Below are positions 1 to 9,457 of a DNA stretch of 64,000 nt, in pieces. Origin of the DNA: Teichococcus vastitatis (GTDB taxonomy: Bacteria > Pseudomonadota > Alphaproteobacteria > Acetobacterales > Acetobacteraceae). The stretch covers positions 39,853 to 103,852 of the forward strand of contig NZ_QXGS01000011.1 in assembly GCF_003604215.1 (NCBI RefSeq). The letters run 5' to 3'. The notes under the pieces were generated by a model, which saw nothing but the letters and a program-made list of their open reading frames with translations, made no database searches and was not told the DNA's origin. Every line of letters starts with the position of its first letter. The first letter of the stretch is position 1. The translations under genes were made by a program, and so were the position numbers.

Positions 1-587
1 AACAGGCCGGACGAATTGGCAAAGGAGCGCGGCACGCCCGGCGCCGCCTCGGCCATGGCGTGGAAGCGGCGGGCCTGCTCGGCGTTCAGCGGGTGCCCCG
101 GCTCGTCGGCGCAGGCCAGGTGCGTCATCACGAAGCGCAGGTCGAGGTCGGACAGGCTGCCCGCCCCGGCCAGTTCGCGCGCGTTGAGGCCCAGCCGCTC
201 CATGCCGGTGTCGAGGTGCAGGATAGCGCCCCTGGTGCCGGCGGCGCGGTGGGCGGCGAGATCCTGCGGCGTGTTGATCACCGGGGTCAGCCCGGCGCCG
301 CCATCGGCGCCCGGCGGAAAGCCGCTCAGCACGGCGATCATCGGTCCGTGGCTCAGCTCCTTCCGCAGGGCGATGCCCTCGGACAGCTGCGCCACGAAGA
401 AATTCCAGCAGGAGGCGGCGGCCAGCGCCTTGGCCACCGCGCCGGCGCCGAGGCCGTAGCCATCGGCCTTCACCACGCCGGCGACCGGGCCGCTCTGGTG
501 CCGCTCGCACAGCTCGTGCCAGTTGGCGACGATCGCGCCGAGATCGACCACCAGCTCCCCGGCCCGCCGCTCCGCTTCAGTAGCCAT
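1..587 (-). CDS. alr: alanine racemase, N-terminal part (runs off window)
   Basis: Reading leftwards from the ATG at 587-585, the frame stays open to the window edge (about 195 codons). It encodes a PLP-dependent racemase that makes D-alanine for peptidoglycan. The PLP-lysine motif AGVVKADGYGLG is near residue 40, and LHLDTGMERLGLN lies near residue 175; both are hallmarks of the alanine racemase barrel. The start overlaps the dnaB stop by about 11 bases, indicating coupled translation. Order rplI-dnaB-alr is usual in alphaproteobacteria. Only the 3' part is missing, because of the window edge. Confidence 0.93.
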   Translation of the reverse strand, partial: MATEAERRAGELVVDLGAIVANWHELCERHQSGPVAGVVKADGYGLGAGAVAKALAAASCWNFFVAQLSEGIALRKELSHGPMIAVLSGFPPGADGGAGLTPVINTPQDLAAHRAAGTRGAILHLDTGMERLGLNARELAGAGSLSDLDLRFVMTHLACADEPGHPLNAEQARRFHAMAEAAPGVPRSFANSSGL

Positions 588-2091
588 CGGAACTGCCGGA
601 ATGGGTGATGTCGAGGTCACCGAAGCGGGTGAACTCGGCCTCGAAGAACAGCGGGATGGTGCCGGTGGGGCCGTGGCGCTGCTTGGCCACGATCAGGTCG
701 GCGCGGTTATAGGCCTTCTCCATCCGGTCCCGCCAGGAGGAGTGGGCGGCCTCGAACTTCTCCATGTTGTCGAAGGCAGTCTGCTTCGGCTCCTGCATCT
801 TCAGGTAGTAGTCGTCGCGGTAGACGAACATCACCATGTCCGCGTCCTGCTCGATGGAGCCGGATTCGCGCAGGTCGGAGAGCTGCGGGCGCTTGTCCTC
901 GCGGTTCTCCACCTGGCGCGACAGCTGGGACAGCGCGATCACCGGCACCGCCAGTTCCTTGGCGATGGCTTTCAGCCCCTGGGTGATCTGCGAGATCTCC
1001 TGTACCCGGTTCTCGGGGCGGGACCCAGCGGCGGGCCGCATCAGCTGCAGGTAGTCGACCACGATCAGGTCGAGGCCCCGCGTGCGCTTGATGCGCCGGC
1101 AGCGGGTGCGCAGCGCCGAGATGGTGATGGCCGGCGTGTCGTCGATGAACAGCGGCAGGCGGGCCAGTTCGCGGCTTACCTCCACGAAGCGGTCGAAATC
1201 GCGCTGCTGGATCTCGCCGCGGCGGATGCGGTCGCCGGAGACGCGCGCTTCCTCCGAGAGCAGGCGGGTGGCGAGCTGGTCGGCGCTCATTTCCAGCGAG
1301 AAAATGGCGCAGCCGCCTTTCGGCACGGCACCGGGACCGTGCTCGTCCTCGGCGGCGCGCAGCAGGGATTTGGCGGCGCCGAAGGCCACCTTGGTGGCCA
1401 GCGCCGTCTTGCCCATGCCGGGACGCCCGGCGAGGATCACGAGGTCGGACGGATGCAGGCCGCCGGTCTTGGCATCGAGGTCGCGCAGCCCGGATGGCAG
1501 GCCGGATACGCCGCCGCCGCTGCTGAAGGCCTTTTCCGCCAAGGACACCGCATCGGTCAGCGCCCGGCTGAAGGTGACGAAGCCGCCTTCAGAGCCGCCA
1601 TCCTTGGCCAGGTCGAACAAGGCCTGTTCGGCCGCCTCGAGCTGTTCCTTGGCGTCCAGCTCCGCTTCGGCTCCGAAGGCGCGGTTCACCACCGTCTCGC
1701 CCAGGTCGATCAGCTGCCGCCGCAGCCAGGCATCATGGATGACGCGGCCATATTCGCCGGCATTGATGATGCCCACCATGGCCGAGAGCAGCTGCGCCAG
1801 GTAGGCGGAGCCGCCGACCTCGGCCAGGGCGCCAGAATGCTCGAACTCGGCGCGCAGCGTCACCGCATCGGCCAGCTGCCCGGCCTCGATTCGCCGCTGG
1901 ATGGCGGCGAAGATGCGGCCATGCACGGCATCGGCGAAATGCTCAGAGGCGAGGAACTCGGAAACCCGCTCATACGCCTTGTTGTTGGCGAGCAGGGCGC
2001 CCAGCAGCGCCTGCTCCGCCTGGGCATTCGAAGGCGGCAGGCGCTGGGAAAGACCAAGCATCCCGTCGCCGGGGGCAGATACGCTGTTCAT
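577..2091 (-). CDS. dnaB: replicative DNA helicase DnaB
   Basis: 504 aa, the normal length for the hexameric replication-fork helicase. The N-terminal helical domain covers about residues 15-120. The RecA-like ATPase domain begins near 195, with Walker A AGRPGMGKT at 221-229, Walker B region LIVVDYLQLM, and the DnaB signature SQLSRQVENR. It unwinds DNA at the fork and recruits primase. It lies between rplI and alr on the same strand; alr overlaps its stop. No intein or insertion is seen. Confidence 0.98.
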   Translation of the reverse strand: MNSVSAPGDGMLGLSQRLPPSNAQAEQALLGALLANNKAYERVSEFLASEHFADAVHGRIFAAIQRRIEAGQLADAVTLRAEFEHSGALAEVGGSAYLAQLLSAMVGIINAGEYGRVIHDAWLRRQLIDLGETVVNRAFGAEAELDAKEQLEAAEQALFDLAKDGGSEGGFVTFSRALTDAVSLAEKAFSSGGGVSGLPSGLRDLDAKTGGLHPSDLVILAGRPGMGKTALATKVAFGAAKSLLRAAEDEHGPGAVPKGGCAIFSLEMSADQLATRLLSEEARVSGDRIRRGEIQQRDFDRFVEVSRELARLPLFIDDTPAITISALRTRCRRIKRTRGLDLIVVDYLQLMRPAAGSRPENRVQEISQITQGLKAIAKELAVPVIALSQLSRQVENREDKRPQLSDLRESGSIEQDADMVMFVYRDDYYLKMQEPKQTAFDNMEKFEAAHSSWRDRMEKAYNRADLIVAKQRHGPTGTIPLFFEAEFTRFGDLDITHSGSSDGY

Positions 2092-2289
2092 GCCGGCAGT
2101 CTAGCGCCGCCGGCCGGGATGGAGCGAGGCTCCGCCTGTGGATAACGGGGATGAAAGCCGCTGTGTGGCCGCGATGCCACCGTTCCTCGAGCCCTCCCCG
2201 CCGGACGTGGCAGCGCCGTTCCGGGCCGGCGCTTCCGCCGTGGCCTAGCCCGGTCCTGTGGCAGGCGCCGAACAGGCTCCGGAAACGGA

Positions 2290-2315
2290 AAAGGGCGCCG
2301 CGAAGGGCGCCCTTT
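2290..2315 (-). terminator. rho-independent terminator after rplI
   Basis: A perfect 10-bp stem, AAAGGGCGCC (2290-2299) and GGCGCCCTTT (2306-2315), with a 6-nt loop. On the minus strand it is followed by a T-containing stretch. It sits about 50 nt beyond the rplI stop and would end the rpsF-rpsR-DUF2232-rplI transcript, separating it from dnaB. Confidence 0.7.
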
Positions 2316-2361
2316 CCACAGTCGGATGGTAAACCCTCCGGCCTGCGCCGGAGCGGCACGA

Positions 2362-2931
2362 TCATTCTTCGGAGGCGGCACCCAGGTCGGACAGCTCGGC
2401 GGCCAGTTCGGCTTCCAGGCTGTCTTCTTCGGCCTGCTGCTCGGCGCGCAGATCCTCGCCACGCGCCTGCTTCTCCGCTTCTTCCGGGGAGCGGGCGACG
2501 TTGACCTGCACCGGCAGGGACACTTCCGGATGCAGCTCGACCTTGACGGTGGTGATGCCCACGGTCTTGATCGGCTGCTCCAGCAGCACCTGGCTGCGGG
2601 AGATAGTGAGGCCGGCTTCCTTGCAGGCCTCGGCGATGTCGCGGCCGGACACGGACCCGTACAGGCCGCCCGATTCGCCGGCGGAGCGGATCAGCATGAC
2701 GGTTAGGCCGTCCATGCGCTCCGCCACCCGCTCGGCTTCCTCGCGGCGCTTCAGGTTCTGGGCTTCCAGCTGGGCGCGTTCGCGCTCGAACCGGGCCATG
2801 TTGTCCTTGTTGGCGCGGATCGCCTTGCCCTGCGGAAGCAGGAAGTTGCGAGCGTAGCCCGGGCGGACCTTCACCAGCTCGCCCATCTGGCCGAGCTTGT
2901 CGACCCGCTGCATCAGGATGACTTCGATCAT
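2362..2931 (-). CDS. rplI: 50S ribosomal protein L9
   Basis: 189 aa. The N-terminal domain starts [17 protein letters not shown] and contains the L9 signature [18 protein letters not shown] around residues 21-38. A long connecting helix rich in R, E and K follows, then the C-terminal rRNA-binding domain. The acidic C-terminal tail (about residues 150-189) is longer than in E. coli L9 (149 aa), as is common in alphaproteobacteria. The start lies 16 nt after the stop of the DUF2232 gene, consistent with one operon. Confidence 0.97.
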   Translation of the reverse strand: MIEVILMQRVDKLGQMGELVKVRPGYARNFLLPQGKAIRANKDNMARFERERAQLEAQNLKRREEAERVAERMDGLTVMLIRSAGESGGLYGSVSGRDIAEACKEAGLTISRSQVLLEQPIKTVGITTVKVELHPEVSLPVQVNVARSPEEAEKQARGEDLRAEQQAEEDSLEAELAAELSDLGAASEE

Positions 2932-2947
2932 CGGTGTAACCCCGATC

Positions 2948-3871
2948 TCACATGTTCGCGGGCGGGTTGCGGCGCCCGTATTGTTCGAGGAGACCGAGCG
3001 CCACGAGGATCAGGGCGCCCGGCAGGCTGAAGACGAGAATCAGGACGTAGAACAGGATCAGCAGCGGCAGGCGGCCGGAAAACGTCGCCAGCCGGCGATG
3101 CATGGCGGCCAGTCCCTGCAGCACCAGCGGCACCGCCAGCACCAGGCAGAGCGACAGCGGCAGCAGCGAGGATTCGCTGCCCGATGCCACCCAGGCCAGG
3201 GCCGCCAGACCCGGCAGCGCCGGATACCAGCGGGGCAGGCGCGACTCGCGCCAGGCCGGCGCCGGTGCCAGGGCCAGCTTGCGGCGCTGCAGGAAGCCCT
3301 GCGCCGCCGCGGCGTTGGCCACCAGTGCTAGGCCGAGCCACAGCGCCAGCGCCGCCGCCTGGAGCCGGACGATCTGGGTGACCACCGCCTCGGGGGCGTC
3401 GGTGCCCATGCGTTCCAGCCCCAGCGCCACCGCGGCGCGCAGCACCGCTTCCAACCCGCCTGCTTCGGCGGACAGGATGGTGGCCAGCAGCGTCAACGCC
3501 GCGGGCCACAGCCCGAGCGCCGCCAGTGGCAGGCCGGTGTCGATGCGTGGCGCCTGTTCCCGCAGGCCGAGGCCCAGCAGCAGCAGCACCGGCACGCCGT
3601 ACAGGCCGAGCCAGAGCAGCGCCGTCAGGAAGCCGGGCTGCACCAGAAACAGCGCCAGGGCGCCAGTGCCCACCGCGATGCCGCCGGCCACCTTGCCGAA
3701 GCCGAGACCGGCCAGGAACAATGGCAGCGGCGACAGCCAGAACAGGCCCAGTCCCATCGGCAGGCCGCGAAAGGCCCACAGCGCCGCCAGGGCCGAGACA
3801 AGCCCGCCCGCGACGCCCGCCAGAAGGCGAGGATCATGGGTCAGGCCGTTCCGGTTTTGCGCCGCTGCCAC
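2948..3871 (-). CDS. DUF2232 family polytopic membrane protein
   Basis: 307 aa, mostly hydrophobic, with about eight predicted membrane segments (for example the leucine-rich stretches at residues 17-60 and 240-290). It matches in context and character the DUF2232 membrane protein found between rpsR and rplI in many alphaproteobacteria; its function is unknown. The start appears to be GTG at 3871, with AAGGA about 11 nt upstream. Six-to-eight-helix bitopic folds of this family have been compared with ECF-transporter S components, but no substrate can be read from the sequence. Confidence 0.8.
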   Translation of the reverse strand: MAAAQNRNGLTHDPRLLAGVAGGLVSALAALWAFRGLPMGLGLFWLSPLPLFLAGLGFGKVAGGIAVGTGALALFLVQPGFLTALLWLGLYGVPVLLLLGLGLREQAPRIDTGLPLAALGLWPAALTLLATILSAEAGGLEAVLRAAVALGLERMGTDAPEAVVTQIVRLQAAALALWLGLALVANAAAAQGFLQRRKLALAPAPAWRESRLPRWYPALPGLAALAWVASGSESSLLPLSLCLVLAVPLVLQGLAAMHRRLATFSGRLPLLILFYVLILVFSLPGALILVALGLLEQYGRRNPPANM

Positions 3872-3914
3872 CGATCCGTGTTCCTTGAGGTCCTGAAGAT
3901 CCCGTCCGCTGCGC

Positions 3915-4196
3915 TCAGTCGTTGATGACGTAGGGCAGCAGGGCCAGGAAGCGGGCGCGCTTGATGGCGTTGGCCAGCTCGCGCTGCTTCTTCCCCGACA
4001 CGGCGGTGATCCGGGACGGGACGATCTTGCCGCGCTCGCTCAGGAAGCGGCTCAGCAGGCGCACGTCCTTGTAGTCGATCTTCGGCGCGTTGGGGCCAGA
4101 GAACGGGCAGGACTTGCGGCGGCGGTAGAACGGCCGGCGCGCGCCCACGGCGGGGCGGCGGGCGGCAATGTTCACGTCGGTGCTGGTGTCGGACAT
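3915..4196 (-). CDS. rpsR: 30S ribosomal protein S18
   Basis: 93 aa, basic, with the S18 core [20 protein letters not shown] and the conserved [18 protein letters not shown] segment that binds 16S rRNA and pairs with S6. It directly follows rpsF with a six-base gap. Its GAGGAG ribosome binding site lies inside the end of rpsF, so expression is coupled. Confidence 0.98.
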   Translation of the reverse strand: MSDTSTDVNIAARRPAVGARRPFYRRRKSCPFSGPNAPKIDYKDVRLLSRFLSERGKIVPSRITAVSGKKQRELANAIKRARFLALLPYVIND

Positions 4197-4202
4197 GGTG
4201 GA

Positions 4203-4676
4203 TTACTCCTCGCCGCCGGCGGTCTCGGCCTCGTCACGCGGACGGGCACGGTATTCTTCACGATCGTCGCTGCGCTCGCGGCGGCCCGACGAGAAGCGGC
4301 CGGCCGGCGGGCGCGGGCCGCGGAAGGAACGGTCGCGCTCGCGGTCGTCACCGCGCTTCGCCAGGATCGCCGACGGCGCCTCGGCGTCGATCACCTCGAC
4401 GCGGATCGTCATGTGGCGCAGCACGTCCTCGTTCAGGCCGAGCTGACGGGCGACTTCCTGCTCGGCGGCCGGCGGGCAGTCGAGACCGAGGAGCATGTAG
4501 TGCCCCTTGCGGTTCTTCTTGATCCGGTAGGCCAGGCCGCGCAGGCCCCAGTATTCGCGCTTCTTGATCTCGCCACCGGCTTCGGTGACGACGGAGGCGA
4601 TCTGGTCGGTGATGGTTTCGACCTGCGCCTGCGTCAGGTCGTTCCGTGCGATCAGCACGGTCTCATACAGCGGCAT
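4203..4676 (-). CDS. rpsF: 30S ribosomal protein S6
   Basis: 157 aa from the ATG at 4676 (MPLYETVLIARNDLTQ), chosen because it matches S6 N-termini and has GGGAG just upstream; a longer open frame to 4763 is judged leader sequence. Residues 1-95 are the S6 fold with the typical YWGLRGLAYRIKKNRKGHY segment. The C-terminal 55 residues are an R/D/E/G-rich low-complexity tail, an extension seen in many alphaproteobacterial S6 proteins. First gene of the leftward rpsF-rpsR-DUF2232-rplI cluster. Confidence 0.97.
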   Translation of the reverse strand: MPLYETVLIARNDLTQAQVETITDQIASVVTEAGGEIKKREYWGLRGLAYRIKKNRKGHYMLLGLDCPPAAEQEVARQLGLNEDVLRHMTIRVEVIDAEAPSAILAKRGDDRERDRSFRGPRPPAGRFSSGRRERSDDREEYRARPRDEAETAGGEE

Positions 4677-4844
4677 GGGATCTCCCTCTGGCTGTCTCAG
4701 CCCAAGGCTCGTCCGGCCCATGCCGGGGAGCGCAAGCGGGCATAGCCGGGCGTGATGCCTCACGCGCCCGGCAGGGGAGGGCGGCGTTAATCACGAATCC
4801 CCCGCCTGTGCAAGGAAAAGCCGGGCGCATTCCCGCGCGAAATG

Positions 4845-4873
4845 TTGACAGGGTGGGAACGCACCGTTACCCC
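4845..4873 (+). promoter_or_regulatory. possible fabD promoter
   Basis: TTGACA (4845-4850), then a 17-nt spacer and TACCCC (4868-4873), in the 265-nt gap between divergent rpsF and fabD. The -35 is perfect and the -10 is poor, which is common in high-GC alphaproteobacteria. Placement is by eye only. Confidence 0.35.
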
Positions 4874-4941
4874 GCCGCCTTTCCAACGGAACGCCGCTGC
4901 GGCCGCAACGGGCCGCCTGCTCAGGGAAGCCAGCACCAGCC

Positions 4942-5898
4942 ATGCCGATCGCCTTTGTGTTCCCCGGCCAGGGCAGCCAGGCTGTCGGCATGGGCCGCGA
5001 CCTGGCCGAAGCCTTCGCCCCCGCGCGCGAGGTTTTCGAGGCGGTGGACGAGACGCTGAAGCAGAATCTGTCCCGCCTGATGTTTGAGGGGCCGCCGGAG
5101 GAGCTGACGCTGACCGCCAATGCGCAGCCGGCGTTGATGGCGGTGTCCATGGCCGTGCTGCGGGTGCTGGAGCAGGAAGGCGGCTTCGACCTCAAGGCCC
5201 GCGTGGCGCTGGTGGCCGGGCACAGCCTCGGCGAATACAGCGCCCTGGCCGCGGCCCGGACCTTCGACATCGCGACCGCCGCCCGCCTGCTGCGGCTGCG
5301 CGGCGAGGCGATGCAGAAGGCGGTGCCGCCCGGCCTCGGCGCCATGGCCGCGCTGCTGGGCGCCGAGATGGCGCAGGCGCGCGAGATCTGCGAGCGCGCC
5401 GCGACCGGCCCCGAGGGCGAAGCCGAGGTGGTCGAGGCCGCGAACGACAATGGCGGCGGCCAGGTGGTGATTTCCGGCCATCGCAGCGCGGTGGAGCGCG
5501 CCGTGACGCTGGCCAAGGAGGCCGGCATCAAGCGCGCCATGCTGCTGCCGGTGTCCGCCCCGTTCCATTGCGCGCTGATGGCGCCGGCCGCCGACGCCAT
5601 GGCCGAGGCGCTGGCCGGGGCCGAGCTGCGGCCGCCGCTGGTTCCGCTGATCGCCAACGTGTCGGCCGCCAAGGCCGCCGAGCCGGCGGACATCCGCGAT
5701 CTCCTGGTGCGGCAGGTCACCGGCACGGTGCGCTGGCGCGAATGCATCGGCACCATGCTGGAGCTGGGCTGCGACCGCTTCGTCGAGATCGGCTCGGGCA
5801 AGGTTCTGTCGGGTCTGATGAAGCGGCTGGCGCCGGATGCGCAGGCGCAGGCGGTGGGCACGCCCGCCGACATCGAAGCCTTTCTGAAATCCCTCTGA
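4942..5898 (+). CDS. fabD: malonyl-CoA:ACP transacylase
   Basis: 318 aa. Transfers malonyl from CoA to acyl carrier protein, feeding type II fatty acid synthesis in the cytoplasm. It starts MPIAFVFPGQGSQAVGMG. The nucleophile motif GHSLGEYSA places Ser at 95, and the catalytic His is in SAPFHCALM (about 209). It is the first gene of fabD-fabG-acpP-fabF. Confidence 0.98.
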   Translation: MPIAFVFPGQGSQAVGMGRDLAEAFAPAREVFEAVDETLKQNLSRLMFEGPPEELTLTANAQPALMAVSMAVLRVLEQEGGFDLKARVALVAGHSLGEYSALAAARTFDIATAARLLRLRGEAMQKAVPPGLGAMAALLGAEMAQAREICERAATGPEGEAEVVEAANDNGGGQVVISGHRSAVERAVTLAKEAGIKRAMLLPVSAPFHCALMAPAADAMAEALAGAELRPPLVPLIANVSAAKAAEPADIRDLLVRQVTGTVRWRECIGTMLELGCDRFVEIGSGKVLSGLMKRLAPDAQAQAVGTPADIEAFLKSL

Positions 5899-5924
5899 AC
5901 ATTTCTTTGAGCGGAGCCCGCCCC

Positions 5925-6662
5925 ATGTTCGCACTGGACGGCAAGGTCGCCCTGGTCACCGGCGCCACGGGCGGCATCGGCGCCGAGATCGCCCGCGTGC
6001 TGCACCGCCAGGGGGCGAGGGTGGCGCTCTCCGGAACCCGGCGGGAGGTGCTGGAGCAGCTCGCCACGGAACTGGGCGAGGGCGTGCTGGTCGCGCCCGC
6101 CAACCTATCCGATCCGGCGGCGCCACAGGCGCTGGTGGAGCAGGTGGAGGCGGAACTCGGCCGCCTCGATATCCTGGTCAACAATGCCGGCTTCACCCGC
6201 GACGGCTTGGCCATGCGGATGAGCGACAAGGATTTCGCCGACGTGATCGAGGTCGATCTCGCCGCACCGTTCCGCCTGGCGCGCGCCGCGATGCGCGGCA
6301 TGATGAAGCGCCGCGCCGGCCGCATCATCTCCATCGCCTCCATTGTCGGCACCACCGGCAATCCGGGACAGGCCAATTACGCCGCCGCCAAGGCCGGGCT
6401 GGTCGGCATGAGCAAGTCGCTGGCGCAGGAACTGGCGTCGCGCGGGATCACGGTGAACGTGGTGGCGCCCGGCTTCATCGCGACGCCGATGACCGACGCC
6501 CTCAACGAGGCGCAGAAGAGCCGGCTAATGGAGCGCATTCCGCTGGGACGGATGGGCGCGCCGGGCGACATCGCCGCCGCCGTGGCCTATCTGGCCTCGG
6601 AGGAGGCGGGGTGGGTCACCGGCGCAACACTTCACGTCAATGGCGGAATGGCCATGACCTGA
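5925..6662 (+). CDS. fabG: 3-oxoacyl-ACP reductase
   Basis: 245 aa from the ATG at 5925, chosen because MFALDGKVALVTGATGGIG is the normal FabG N-terminus; an in-frame extension upstream overlaps fabD and is rejected. NADPH-binding motif TGATGGIG is at residues 12-19, NNAG at 86-89, and the catalytic Ser139, Tyr152 and Lys156 (YAAAK) are present. It reduces 3-ketoacyl-ACP in fatty acid elongation. It lies 26 nt after fabD. Confidence 0.97.
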   Translation: MFALDGKVALVTGATGGIGAEIARVLHRQGARVALSGTRREVLEQLATELGEGVLVAPANLSDPAAPQALVEQVEAELGRLDILVNNAGFTRDGLAMRMSDKDFADVIEVDLAAPFRLARAAMRGMMKRRAGRIISIASIVGTTGNPGQANYAAAKAGLVGMSKSLAQELASRGITVNVVAPGFIATPMTDALNEAQKSRLMERIPLGRMGAPGDIAAAVAYLASEEAGWVTGATLHVNGGMAMT

Positions 6663-6785
6663 AACAGCCGGCCGGGGTTCTCTGTTCCCCGGATGGCTTC
6701 CATGTTAATGGCCGCGCTGGCCGAGGGCGGGGATGGTCTCCACCCGGAAGCACGGCAATGTCTGCAAGCAGGAGAGACTCGGTCG

Positions 6786-7025
6786 ATGAGCGATACCGCC
6801 GAGAAGGTGAAGAAGATCGTTGTCGAGCACCTCGGTGTCGAGGAAGCCAAGGTCACGTCCGAGGCGTCCTTCATCGACGACCTGGGTGCCGACAGCCTCG
6901 ACACCGTGGAGCTGGTGATGGCCTTCGAGGAAGCGTTCGGTGTTGAGATCCCGGACGATGCCGCGGAGAAGATCACGACCGTGAAGGACGCGATCGACTA
7001 TATCGAGGCGCAGAAGGCCGCCTGA
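6786..7025 (+). CDS. acpP: acyl carrier protein
   Basis: 79 aa, acidic, with the 4'-phosphopantetheine attachment motif [11 protein letters not shown] (Ser37). The start at 6786 is favoured by GGAGAG upstream and by the [13 protein letters not shown]-terminus; the upstream in-frame extension is leader. It carries growing acyl chains between the Fab enzymes encoded on both sides. Confidence 0.98.
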   Translation: MSDTAEKVKKIVVEHLGVEEAKVTSEASFIDDLGADSLDTVELVMAFEEAFGVEIPDDAAEKITTVKDAIDYIEAQKAA

Positions 7026-7073
7026 AGGCCTTCCCGACGCCGCCGAGCGAATGAAGAATCAGGGGGTAGACGG

Positions 7074-8357
7074 GTGTTCGGATCTCTGACGACGCCGCGT
7101 CGCGTCGTCGTCACCGGGATGGGCATCGCTTGCCCTCTCGGCGTCGGCGTCGCGAATGTCTGGCAGCGCATGCTGGCCAGTGAGAGCGGTATTCGCTCGA
7201 TCAGCCAGTTCGATGCCACGGACCTGCCGGCACAGATCGCCGGCGAGGTGCCGTCCGGCCCGAAGGCCGAGGGGAAGCTCGAACTCAACGAGTGGATCCC
7301 GGTCAAGGACCAGAAGAAGATGGACCGCTTCATCCAGCTCGCCATGGTGGCGGCCACGGAAGCGGTCGAGGACTCCGGCTGGGTGCCGAAGTCGGAGGAT
7401 GATCGCAACGCCACCGGCGTGATGATCGGCTCCGGCATCGGTGGCCTGCCGACGATCTCCGAGAACGCGCTGCTGGTTGGCGCGGGCAAGGCGCGGCGGT
7501 TGTCGCCCTTCTTCATCCCTTCGGCGCTGATCAACCTGGCCTCGGGCCATGTCTCGATCAAGTATGGCTTCAAGGGTCCCAATCATTCCGTGGTCACGGC
7601 CTGCGCCACCGGCGTGCACGCGCTGGGCGATGCGGCGCGACTGATCGCGCTCGGCGATGCCGACCTCATGGTGGCAGGCGGCACCGAGGCGGCGATCTCC
7701 GACATCGGCATGGCCGGCTTCTGCGCCGCCCGCGCCCTGTCCACCGGCTTCAACGACCGGCCCCACGAGGCTTCGCGCCCCTGGGACAAGGAGCGGGACG
7801 GCTTCGTCATGGGCGAGGGCGCCGGCATCCTGGTGCTGGAGGAGTTGGAGCACGCCCGCAAGCGCGGCGCCAAGATTTATGCCGAGGTGATCGGCTACGG
7901 CATGTCGGGCGATGCCTACCACATCACCGCGCCCGCCGAGGGGCATGACGGGGCCTACCGCGCCATGAAGGCGGCCTTGAAGAACGCCGCCGTCACCCCG
8001 GACCAGATCCAGTACGTCAACGCGCACGGCACCTCCACGCCGATGGGCGATGACCTGGAGCTGGAGGCAGTGGAGAAGCTGTTCGGCGACCAGGCGAAAA
8101 AGATCGCCATGTCCTCCACCAAATCGGCGATCGGCCATCTGCTGGGCGCTGCCGGAGCGGTGGAGGGCGTGTTCTCCATCCTGGCGATCCGCGATCGCGT
8201 GGCGCCGCCGACGCTGAACCTGCACGAGCCCTCGCGCGACAGCGTGATCGACCGCGTGGCGCTGCAGGCGCAGGAGCGGCCGATCGACGTGGCGCTCTCC
8301 AACAGCTTCGGATTCGGCGGCACCAACGCCTCGATCCTGTTCCGTCGCGCGCCCTGA
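7074..8357 (+). CDS. fabF: 3-oxoacyl-ACP synthase II (KAS II)
   Basis: 427 aa with a GTG start preceded by AGGGGG. The thiolase-fold condensing enzyme triad is complete: Cys177 in VTACATGVHALGDA, His in NAHGTSTPMGD, and His in KSAIGHLLGAAGAVE. It elongates acyl-ACP with malonyl-ACP. Located 48 nt after acpP, the usual acpP-fabF pair. Confidence 0.98.
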   Translation: MFGSLTTPRRVVVTGMGIACPLGVGVANVWQRMLASESGIRSISQFDATDLPAQIAGEVPSGPKAEGKLELNEWIPVKDQKKMDRFIQLAMVAATEAVEDSGWVPKSEDDRNATGVMIGSGIGGLPTISENALLVGAGKARRLSPFFIPSALINLASGHVSIKYGFKGPNHSVVTACATGVHALGDAARLIALGDADLMVAGGTEAAISDIGMAGFCAARALSTGFNDRPHEASRPWDKERDGFVMGEGAGILVLEELEHARKRGAKIYAEVIGYGMSGDAYHITAPAEGHDGAYRAMKAALKNAAVTPDQIQYVNAHGTSTPMGDDLELEAVEKLFGDQAKKIAMSSTKSAIGHLLGAAGAVEGVFSILAIRDRVAPPTLNLHEPSRDSVIDRVALQAQERPIDVALSNSFGFGGTNASILFRRAP

Positions 8358-8379
8358 CGCGCCACTGAAGACCGGGCGG

Positions 8380-8397
8380 GGGGCGGCAAAACGCCCC
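8380..8397 (+). terminator. possible weak hairpin terminator after fabF
   Basis: GGGGCG (8380-8385) and CGCCCC (8392-8397) with an A-rich 6-nt loop, 22 nt after the fabF stop. There is no T tract, so it may only attenuate transcription into mltG. Confidence 0.3.
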
Positions 8398-8485
8398 TCC
8401 CACCCCATCTCGGCCCTGGCCGCCCCGCAGGCGGATCAGCCAGGGAGATGGGGCGCCATTTCGCCCTGAACGCGGAGGGCGGATC

Positions 8486-9457
8486 ATGCGTAAATTTCTG
8501 CTGGGCCTGCTGGTGGTTCTGCTGCTGGCCGGAGGCGGCGCCGCTTGGTACGCGAAGCAGGCCTGGACCAGCCCCGGTCCGCTCGCCGCCGAGACCCCCA
8601 TCGTGGTGCCGCGCGGCGGCAGCACCGCCGGCATCGCCGGGTTGCTGGCGGAACGCGGCGCCATCCGCGATTCCCGCCTGTTCATGGCCGCGGTGTGGCT
8701 GACGCGTGGGGAAGGTCCGCTGCGGGCCGGAGAATTCCTGCTTCCCGCGCGGGCTTCCCTGGAAACGGTGCTGGACGTGCTGCGCAATGCCCGGCCGGTG
8801 CAGCGCCGCATCACCCTGCCGGAAGGGCTGACCGCCCGCCAAATGGTGGCCATCCTGCAGCAGGCCGAGGGGCTGACGGGCGATGTTCCGGCCGTTGCAG
8901 AAGGCGAGCTGCTGCCCGAAACCTACAATTTCTCCTATGGCGATACCCGCGCGGCGGTGGCGCAACGCGCCGCTGCGGCCATGAAGAGCGCGCTGGAGCA
9001 GCTCTGGGCCGACCGGGCGCAGAACCTGCCGATCGACTCCCCGCGGGAAGCCCTGATCCTGGCCTCCATCGTGGAACGGGAAACCGGCCAGAAGGAGGAG
9101 CGGCCACGCGTCGCCGCCGTGTTCATCAACCGGCTGCGCCGCGGCATGCCGCTGCAATCCGATCCCACCGTGGCGTATGCGGCCGCCGATGGCGGGGTGC
9201 TGGAGCGGCCGCTGAGTCGCGCCGACCTGGAGCGTGACCACCCCTTCAACACCTATCGCAACCGCGGCCTGCCCCCCGGCCCGATCGCCAGCCCAGGCAC
9301 CGAGGCGCTGCGGGCCGTGTTGAAGCCCCTGGAAACAGATGAGCTGTACTTTGTGGCCGATGGTTCCGGCGGCCACGCCTTTGCCCGCACCCTGGTGGAA
9401 CATAACCGCAATGTGGCGAGGTGGCGGGCGATCGAGCGGCAGCGCGGCGCGCGGTGA
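8486..9457 (+). CDS. mltG: endolytic murein transglycosylase MltG
   Basis: 323 aa. One N-terminal membrane anchor (residues 4-21, LLGLLVVLLLAGGGAAW) is followed by a periplasmic YceG-like domain. The signature ASIVERETG carries the catalytic Glu (about 197), followed by VFINRLRRGMPLQSDPTV. It cleaves nascent glycan strands, setting their length. It follows fabF, the common acpP-fabF-mltG order. Confidence 0.96.
   Translation: MRKFLLGLLVVLLLAGGGAAWYAKQAWTSPGPLAAETPIVVPRGGSTAGIAGLLAERGAIRDSRLFMAAVWLTRGEGPLRAGEFLLPARASLETVLDVLRNARPVQRRITLPEGLTARQMVAILQQAEGLTGDVPAVAEGELLPETYNFSYGDTRAAVAQRAAAAMKSALEQLWADRAQNLPIDSPREALILASIVERETGQKEERPRVAAVFINRLRRGMPLQSDPTVAYAAADGGVLERPLSRADLERDHPFNTYRNRGLPPGPIASPGTEALRAVLKPLETDELYFVADGSGGHAFARTLVEHNRNVARWRAIERQRGAR

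Noticed and set aside
523-2145. A 540-codon rightward frame over dnaB
   Set aside because: Shadow of dnaB on the other strand; no motif.
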